Assembly: GCA_010015655.1 (NCBI GenBank)
Contig: ML976660.1
Coordinates: forward strand, 245,811-309,810
Direction: 5' to 3'
DNA length: 64,000 bases
From: Bimuria novae-zelandiae CBS 107.79
Taxonomy: Eukaryota; Ascomycota; Dothideomycetes; Pleosporales; Didymosphaeriaceae
Below the pieces are notes generated by a model that worked only from the letters and a program-made list of their open reading frames with translations, was not told where the DNA came from and ran no database searches. This document shows, piece by piece, positions 58,111 through 64,000 of the stretch (positions are counted from its first letter, which is position 1; every line of letters begins with the position of its first letter). The position numbers were made by a program, and so were the translations under genes.

Positions 58111-59900
58111 AGCTAGCGCATATAGTCACCGCCCACATAGGGTTGCCGCCCACCCCACCAAAACGCGACACCTGCACAAAACACGCGATTTCTCAACAAC
58201 GCCTATTACAATTGCCATGTAATACACATAGACTGTAGAGTAGCTGCTGCTGTAGCTACTGCTACTGTCTCTGCAGCTCCCTCTATAGTATATCTACTTT
58301 GCTGAGCTGCTGAGGCCTCAGCTGCGCGCATCGCCTTCCTGATAGTCTCTACCTCTGCAAAGCGTTGATTTGGATCTACTCGAACGCGCTTTCGAGGACG
58401 CTGAGAGCTAGTAGTCTCTAGCTGCTGTTCAAGGCGTCTTTTCTCTGATTCAAGCCCTGCAGCTCGAGTATTTGCAGCTGCTAGCGCCTTACCTGCTTTT
58501 TGCAGGAGAAGTCTTGTCTTGCGACCTAGGTTCTCGCAGCTCTGCACCTCGCGCTGAGCCAAGTATAGATCTCTAGGGCCTTGAGGAGTAGAGAAGAAGC
58601 TCTGAGGCTGCTGCTGAGGCTGCTGCTGATGCGTAGGCGTAGTAGGCCTCTGAGAGAGCTGCGACGAGCTGAGTACCTGATTGATGTTGAGCGGGCAGAT
58701 ACCAGCAGCCTGCCAGCCAGCTCGAATTACACGCTCTGTAAAGCCTTCCTCCCTAGCTTGATAGTAGCAGGCGATAAAGCGCTCCTTCTTGACAGGCGCG
58801 GCATCGTTAAGCGATGCGAGCTCCTGGATCTGGCGTCGGTAACTAGACTTGATAACAGAGAAAGGAGCAAGATCTAGCGGCTGTAAGACGTGCGAGGTAT
58901 ACGCAGGTAGGTATAAGAGTTTAACTCAATGCTATTTACAAAGCTAGAGAAACTTAATATCAATATGGCTGCCATGGCCGTCGAGAATAAGGAGTCGGTA
59001 CTGGCCATCACCTACAGCCGTCTTAGGTAGAAATATGCGCTGCAGCCACTCAACACCTATCGCATTTGACGTCCATCCGTTCTCTGAGGTTGTATAGATC
59101 CAGTCAGGTACGTAGGACGAGGGGAACCAGGTTGTTTGTAGGCTCTGGCCCTTAAAGATGACTGCGCAGCGTAGTTTCCGCCCTGTTGCCGATACAGACT
59201 CAATTATAGAGACCCACTCGCGATTCTCTGGAGAGCGAATATAAGCCTTCTTTTTCTGACTACTAGAGAGTACTCTAGTGTTCGTACATACCCCTAGGGC
59301 AACGCCGGTCTCGTCCATATTATAGGTATTCTCCGCCCGTACGTTGAGCCGCCGTCTAGTCTGCTCATAGAGCTCTAGGAAGGCACGCACCTGCTCTGGA
59401 GTCGCTGCATCAGCTCTCTGAGCCTCTAGCTTTCTGCCGACTACTGAGGCGATGCGTGGCTGTCGGCGGATAAAGTGTGAGATCCAGAGCTTGCCTACAG
59501 GCTGGTTGTCGCCATTCATACGCAGGATTCGATTGGCCATTTCTCGGGCGCGAGCGTGGGAGGGAGGGCAGGCGCGCGCGTCTTCTTCGAGGATCCACTC
59601 TACTAGGAAGTCCTCCTGTAGAGGAGTTAATCGCTACTGATTTTGATGGCAGACTGCGCTGTTTGTCGCGCCACCTAGCCGGCCACGTAGGGTAGATCGA
59701 GGGATATTGTAGGCTTTTACCACAGCGCGTAGGCTTGGATAAACGCTAGCATTAAAATCGCTGATAGCTAATTGTATAGATTCTTCGCGGGGGTCTATTT
59801 TGATAAGCGTTGTGGAGAGATATCGCGTGTTTTGTGCAGGTGTCGTGTTTTGGTGGGGTGGGCGGCAACCCTATGTGGGCGGTGACTATATGCGCTAGCT
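58111..59900 (-). mobile_element. pogo-like DNA transposon P5, nearly intact
   Basis: 1790 bp with long terminal inverted repeats of about 80 bp (starting AGCTAGCGCATATAGTCACC, almost perfect) and TA on both sides (58109-58110, 59901-59902). Composition is normal, with CA and TG frequent, so it escaped most RIP. It codes for a pogo-type transposase on the minus strand. Confidence 0.9.
58206..59798 (-). pseudogene. pogo/CENP-B-type transposase of P5 with few lesions
   Basis: One frame of 531 codons spans 59798-58206. The N-terminus has a psq-like helix-turn-helix (YPSLRAVVKAYNIPRSTLRG) and a CENP-B-type DNA-binding part (ILRMNGDNQPVGKLWISHFI). The DDE catalytic core shows YNMDETGVALG and LLILDGHGSHIDIKF. 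The C-terminus is a coiled coil (GLESEKRRLEQQLE) with a basic RPRKRVRVD motif. Lesions are a start codon reading ATA instead of ATG (59798-59796) and stops at 59634-59636 (TAG), 58944-58946 (TAG), 58932-58934 (TAG) and 58926-58928 (TGA). Each can come from one C-to-T or G-to-A change. There are no indels. As written it cannot make transposase, but an intact sister copy elsewhere in the genome is likely. Confidence 0.86.
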
Positions 59901-60199
59901 TAACAGCTCTACGAGAAATAAGGCTATAGAGCTACGTATAGTAGCGAATATTGCGAGATTTTTTAGTAGCGTGCTCTATTGATGCTTGCAATCAACCTGC
60001 GCTACTAATATCTACTTAGAAGCTTAACGTTGCGGCCGCGCCGCGTAACGTGTCCGTGCGCGTGATGCACGGATTCGCGTGATGCACGCACAACACCATA
60101 GCAGCTCTACGAGAAATGAGGCTATAGAGCCACGTATAGTAGCGAATATTGCGAGATTTTTTGGTGGCGTGCTCTATTGATGCTTGCGATCAACCTGCG

Positions 60200-60478
60200 C
60201 TACTGATATCTACTTGGAAGCTTAACGTTGCGGCCGCGCCGCGTAGTCTTGGTTGGAGCTGCTGATGCGGCACCTGAGGCGTCTGCAGTAACTACAGCGT
60301 CAACCACACGTTTCTGACGCTTGTTGCTCTGTGTGGATGGCTGCGATGCCTTTCTCTTACCCTTTTGGGCAGATTGTAGAGCTTTTGCGGCGTCACAAGC
60401 CTTCCTTTCGCGGGCGCGCTCTGCTGCCTTCTCAGCCCTCTCCTTCTCCCTGGCTACCTTGGCTGCCTCCCGCGCCAC
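60200..60478 (-). pseudogene. C-terminal part of the P6 transposase
   Basis: 92 open codons, alanine/lysine/glutamate-rich coiled coil then KGKRKASQPSTQSNKRQKR (a likely nuclear localisation signal) and TRRGRNVKLPSRYQ. The same ending is visible, mutated, in P2 (near 55055). It is part of the decayed transposase and not a separate gene. Confidence 0.75.
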
Positions 60479-61444
60479 ACGCTTCTCCTCTGTAATTTTT
60501 TCCTTGCATAGCTTAGCTGCCTTCCTTAACTTAGCTATCTTAGCTTTTTAAAGTCTCTGCTCCCTCTCTTTTTACTTTTTTATAGACTAACGTACACGCG
60601 CCTCCCTAACCTTCCTTAGTAATTAAAAAACTACCCCTTTATAGTATTCTTAACGTTACTAAAAGTTAAGAGGCTTACCCTTCTTCTTATGCTTCTTCTT
60701 AACTAATAGCGCCTCTTTTAGCCCGTTAATTTTATAGCAAAGGAGCTTATTTTAAATAGAGATATAATAAAGTAAGTGGCTAAGCTTCTGCGCGTCCTTA
60801 CTACTCTAGTCCTTTATTATAAATTGTATAAGGCGATCTAGTTTACGCTAGTTAGATCCGCTAAGTACTAACGTAGAGCTCTCTCGCGATACCTGCTTAT
60901 CTAGGGTGGTATTAGTAAACCTTTTAAGTATAACCTCTAGATTAAATAGTAATATACTAGTTACTTTAAAAGACTTAAGTATCGTCTCCTCTTTAAAGGA
61001 GCTTATCTATGCCTTTTAGAAAAGGGGGAAGAAGTTGCCTTTCTTAATTAAGACTAGGTCTTAGCTTTTTTAGAGGTAGGTTATAAGCTTAGCTAAGTAC
61101 GCTAATAAAAAAGGCTTAAAAAGTACTATATTAAGTAGCTAGAGCGTATACGTTAAATAAGGGGGAAGTATAGCTAAGAGGATCTTATTCCTATTATAGT
61201 AATTAATAAAATCTATAGTGACGTGAGATCTATAGCTATTAAGGATAAGTAGCTAGTAAGATTATTAAGCTTTTACCTTTATATAGCGATTAAACACCTG
61301 CTTAAGCTAGGCAAGACTAATATTATTATTTATCTAGTCTAATAGTAATAAGGTAATGTGTACGCCATGCTTTCCTGCCTTAATATCCTTAACCTAGCTT
61401 AATTATATAGCCTTGTTAGTCACCTAATAAATAAGGCTTAGTGG

Positions 61445-61613
61445 TGTCAGATAAGATGCTTGCGTGCGATAAGGTATGATAATTGGTGATAATTGTGTCT
61501 TGTTCTCTGTCAACTCTGTTGGGTTGGTTTTAACCCCTGGGCTAGTACGATAAGCGCTGTGGTCCCTGCTCGATTGTGCAGATCCGACCTCAACGCACTC
61601 GTTCTATCTGACA
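61445..61613. repeat. 169-bp solo LTR-like insertion (sLTR-C) in P6
   Basis: Starts TGTCAGATAAGATG, ends CTATCTGACA, and is flanked by AGTGG on both sides (61440-61444, 61614-61618). Termini TGTCAGAT/ATCTGACA form a short inverted repeat. The first about 90 bases resemble sLTR-B (GATAATTG units, TTCTCTGT), so the two may be related families. Normal composition. Confidence 0.82.
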
Positions 61614-62342
61614 AGTGGTAAGGCTGCTCTATCCGCGCATATACATGCTAGGATAGTAATCTATTTATAAGACCTATCTTAGAGAGATGCTCTAACCTCC
61701 TTTTTCTCCTATATTCGTTTGCTAAACACCCGTTTTAATCTACTAATAATACTAATTAAGCAGCCCTTTTTATCTATATTATACGTATAATAAGGCTTAA
61801 TATTATATTCCTTAATTTTGTTACGTAGGAAGTTAAAATATAAGCTATATTTATTACTTAAGTTAGCGTTATAGTAATTACTATCCATACTAGCTGCCTA
61901 TTAAGAGATTAGGTAGATACTATATTAGTTAATAAAGTAAGTAACCTAGCTCTCGCTTACTAGTTCTTTAGCTATTATTAACGCGAAATTTTATATTATC
62001 TTTCTTATAGGTGGTAAGTGACGCGCTATAAGTCCCTCTATGTATTTAATAAGCTCTACCTCTTATTATAGAGTAAGCTTTTATTAGTTAGTGATTTTTA
62101 ATGCGTGCGACTGTGTAACTGCGCGGTGCCGCCGCGATAGAGTTAAGCGCTTAACGCCATGCTCGTTAGCTATTTTTGTATAACAGAGTTTATTGCTGGG
62201 ATCTAGCGAGTCTATCTCTGCAAGCGCATCGTTAATCGGAGCCATATTGGTGGAGTTGTGTGGTGTGGAAGTTTGACATGTTTTCGGGCCGAGCGTGCAT
62301 CACGCGAATCCGTGCATCACGCGCACGGACACGTTAGTCTTA

Positions 62343-64000
62343 GTGTTTCGCACCACCCAATGCACGCTACGGGCCAATGCACGCGGAACACCAAATCACT
62401 CTTACAACAATAATGAGTTTCTGAACCATGCACGATAGCTGAATTGTTCTAATAATTTATTATATAACTAAACAAACTGCTGCGAAAAAGATGTACTATT
62501 TAAATTTTAACGGAAGCTTAATGTTGCGGCCACCCTAGGTCGTGATTAGGTGTGAAGGATTCTAGGTCTCCACATCCTTAACCTCTATAATAACCTAAAC
62601 CCGGGCCTTTTTCTTCTATTATTTTAAGAGAGGCTTTAGGGCCTTCTTTTTTCCCTTTTAGGAAGGTTATATAGCCTTCTTAGAGTTATCTTTCTTAATT
62701 CTTTAACGTTCCTAAGCAGCCTATTTTTTAGTCTTAATCCTCTCCCTTTTCTCCTTTTTCTTAACTCTTAACCTTTCTCTTTCTTCTTTCTCTTAAAGCT
62801 TAAGGACCTTTTATTAAGCCTTCTCTACCTTCGTACAAGCTCTCTTAAGTTATTACTCTTTTTTTTCTTGTTTCTTAATCCTCTCACGGAACCGGGCCTT
62901 CCTTATCTTTAAAGGTAACTAGAACACTGCACTACTATGGTATTCCTTTCTCTATTAAAGGTTAAGAGTCTTGCTCTTCTTCTTGTATTTCCTTATTAAT
63001 AAAATAGCCTGCCGCAGGCCTTCTACTTTAGTATAAAAAAGGTTATTTTAAACTATAATATAGTAGAGTAAACGTTAAAGCTTCTAAATGTCTTTACTAC
63101 TCTAATCTTTAACTTAAGACTGTACGATAGTTTTAATTTTGTGCTAGTCCTTCTTACTAAGTACTAAGGTAGAGCTCTTTCGTGAATCTTAAGGTTCTAG
63201 AGTTAATTTAATAAATTTCTTAAGGATAACCTCTCCGTTGGTTAGCTATATACTAGTGGCCTTAAAAGCTTTAAGAATAAGCTCTTCTCTAAAGGAAGAG
63301 GTCCAGGTCTGCTAAAATAGAGGAAAGAAGTCTCCTTTAACTATTAAGACTAGTTCTTAGGCGTTATAGAGGTGTTTTGTAAGCGCGTTAGAGTAGTCTG
63401 TTAAGAGAGGCTTAAATATTACCACATCTAGTGGTTGAAGCCTGTGAGTTGAATAAGGAGGAAATACTATAAGCAGAATTCGATTCTAGTTGTAGTAGTT
63501 GATGAAATCCATTGTGATGTAAGATCCATAACTATCTAGGATAAGTAACCTCCATGCGCGTCTATCCTTTTAAGCCTTCTCTTTAGTGTATCGATTAAAC
63601 ACCTGTTCTAGCTATGCAAGGCCTATATCATTGTTGCTCTATCCATTTGGAGATGAGCTGATAAAGGCCTCATGTTTTCCTGCTCGTACGCCTTCTACCC
63701 AAGAGGATTGGATGGATGAGTTGGCTGAGGCAAAAAGAAGCCCGGGCGGGAGAGAGGATCCATCACCACATATACATGCTAACAAGGTTATCCACTCTTA
63801 ATTCCCATCTTAAAGAGCTTCTCTTACTTCCTTTCTATCCCATATTACTTTACTAAAGATCCTTTTGCTTCTTCCAATGATCCCAGTAAGGAAGCCTTTC
63901 TCATCCATATTGTACGAGTGCTAAGGCTGTATCTTGTATTCCTCTATCTTGTCATGCAGAAGTTGAAAGAATTACTAATATTTATCCCCTAAATTAGCTC
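62343..64000 (-). mobile_element. pogo-like DNA transposon P7, partial (right end outside window)
   Basis: Starts GTGTTTCGCACCACCCAATG after TA at 62341-62342, with a repeated CAATGCACGC.. unit near the end like the other pogo-like ends. About 62510-62535 (GGAAGCTTAATGTTGCGGCC) matches the corresponding position of P4 and P6. A minus-strand basic, coiled-coil-like transposase C-terminus follows, and the DDE region lies near 63480-63550. 63640-63800 is a less mutated patch. The second inverted repeat is not in the window. Confidence 0.7.

Larger units (their letters stand above)
60048..62334 (-). mobile_element. pogo-like DNA transposon P6, nested in P4
   Basis: 2287 bp with inverted repeats starting ACGTGTCCGTGCGCGTGATG, each containing two copies of the CGCGTGATGCACG unit, and TA on both sides (60046-60047, 62335-62336). 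The transposase is on the minus strand. ATG near 62245 gives MAPINDALAEIDSLDPSNKL then ITKSANEHGV-like helix-turn-helix sequence. The C-terminal 92 codons (60478-60200) are fully open, with a basic coiled-coil (AREAAKVAREKERAEKAAER...) and the ending RGRNVKLPSRYQ. The middle is RIP-mutated. It is interrupted by a solo LTR at 61445-61613. Confidence 0.87.
58075..64000 (-). mobile_element. pogo-like DNA transposon P4, host of three nested elements; continues past the window
   Basis: Starts ACGTGTCCGTGCGCGTGATG after TA at 58073-58074, almost identical to the end of P6 but missing one 17-bp GATTCGCGTGATGCACG unit. It resumes at 59901-60047, where it matches P6 60110-60240 closely (GCTCTACGAGAAAT.AGG, then GCTTAACGTTGCGGCCGCG), and again as TAGTCT between P6 and P7. 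P5, P6 and P7 are therefore each inserted at TA sites within the terminal 190 bp of P4. The rest of P4 should lie beyond P7, outside the window. Confidence 0.7.

Noticed and set aside
57854..58177. 107-codon minus-strand ORF left of P5
   Set aside because: It crosses the P5 inverted repeat and the P4 end and has no domain. Chance frame.

Overview
The window is nuclear DNA of a filamentous ascomycete, most likely a Dothideomycete of the Pleosporales type. The evidence is the gene content (an ATR/Mec1-type kinase end, PER1, a PTH11/rhodopsin-like membrane protein, NACHT/TPR fragments), short GT-AG introns of about 45-85 bp, and long AT-rich blocks of repeats. Those blocks carry the mark of repeat-induced point mutation (RIP): CpA/TpG is scarce, TpA is abundant, CpG is kept, and TAG/TAA replaces CAG, CAA or TGG in recognisable transposon genes. 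I cannot name the species.

Layout. 1-1630 is the 3' end of a Mec1/ATR kinase gene. 2587-3572 (minus) is a small-molecule methyltransferase gene. 4574-25400 is a solid RIP block: a pogo-like element (P1) split by a 7.2-kb chromodomain Ty3/gypsy element (Gypsy-1), a solo Copia-1 LTR, remains of a second chromodomain gypsy, and a Tc1/mariner relic split by a 5.8-kb Copia element (Copia-2). 25516-36083 is a gene island: a GMC oxidoreductase with an inverted repeat in its intron, a secreted protein, PER1, tRNA-Ala(TGC), a chimeric NACHT/TPR pseudogene region and a 5'-truncated PTH11-like gene. 36084-46715 (minus) is an F-box gene cut in two by a 9.0-kb Copia-1 element that itself holds a hAT transposon. 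47122-64000 is a nest of at least six pogo-like TA-flanked elements (P2-P7), a second Copia-1 element and two solo LTRs.

The insertions can be read exactly. Direct target duplications were found for Gypsy-1 (CTCGA), Copia-2 (GCTAC), Copia-1a (GAGTT), Copia-1b (CTACA), the hAT element (CTACCTAA), four solo LTRs (CATCA, GATAT, GTTCT, AGTGG), and TA for the pogo-like elements. Removing Copia-1a plus one GAGTT copy restores a single 537-codon F-box frame with no stop, so the insertion is probably young. The two Copia-1 copies share the same premature stops and the same unmutated islands although they sit at different target sites. This suggests an already mutated element was moved in trans after RIP, and I consider it the most interesting observation here.

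Other points of note are an antisense accessory reading frame between pol and the 3' LTR of Gypsy-1, a pogo element (P5) only five nonsense or start lesions from an open frame, and a NACHT/TPR fusion junction. Host genes are few and unrelated in pathway. No biosynthetic cluster or operon-like arrangement is visible.
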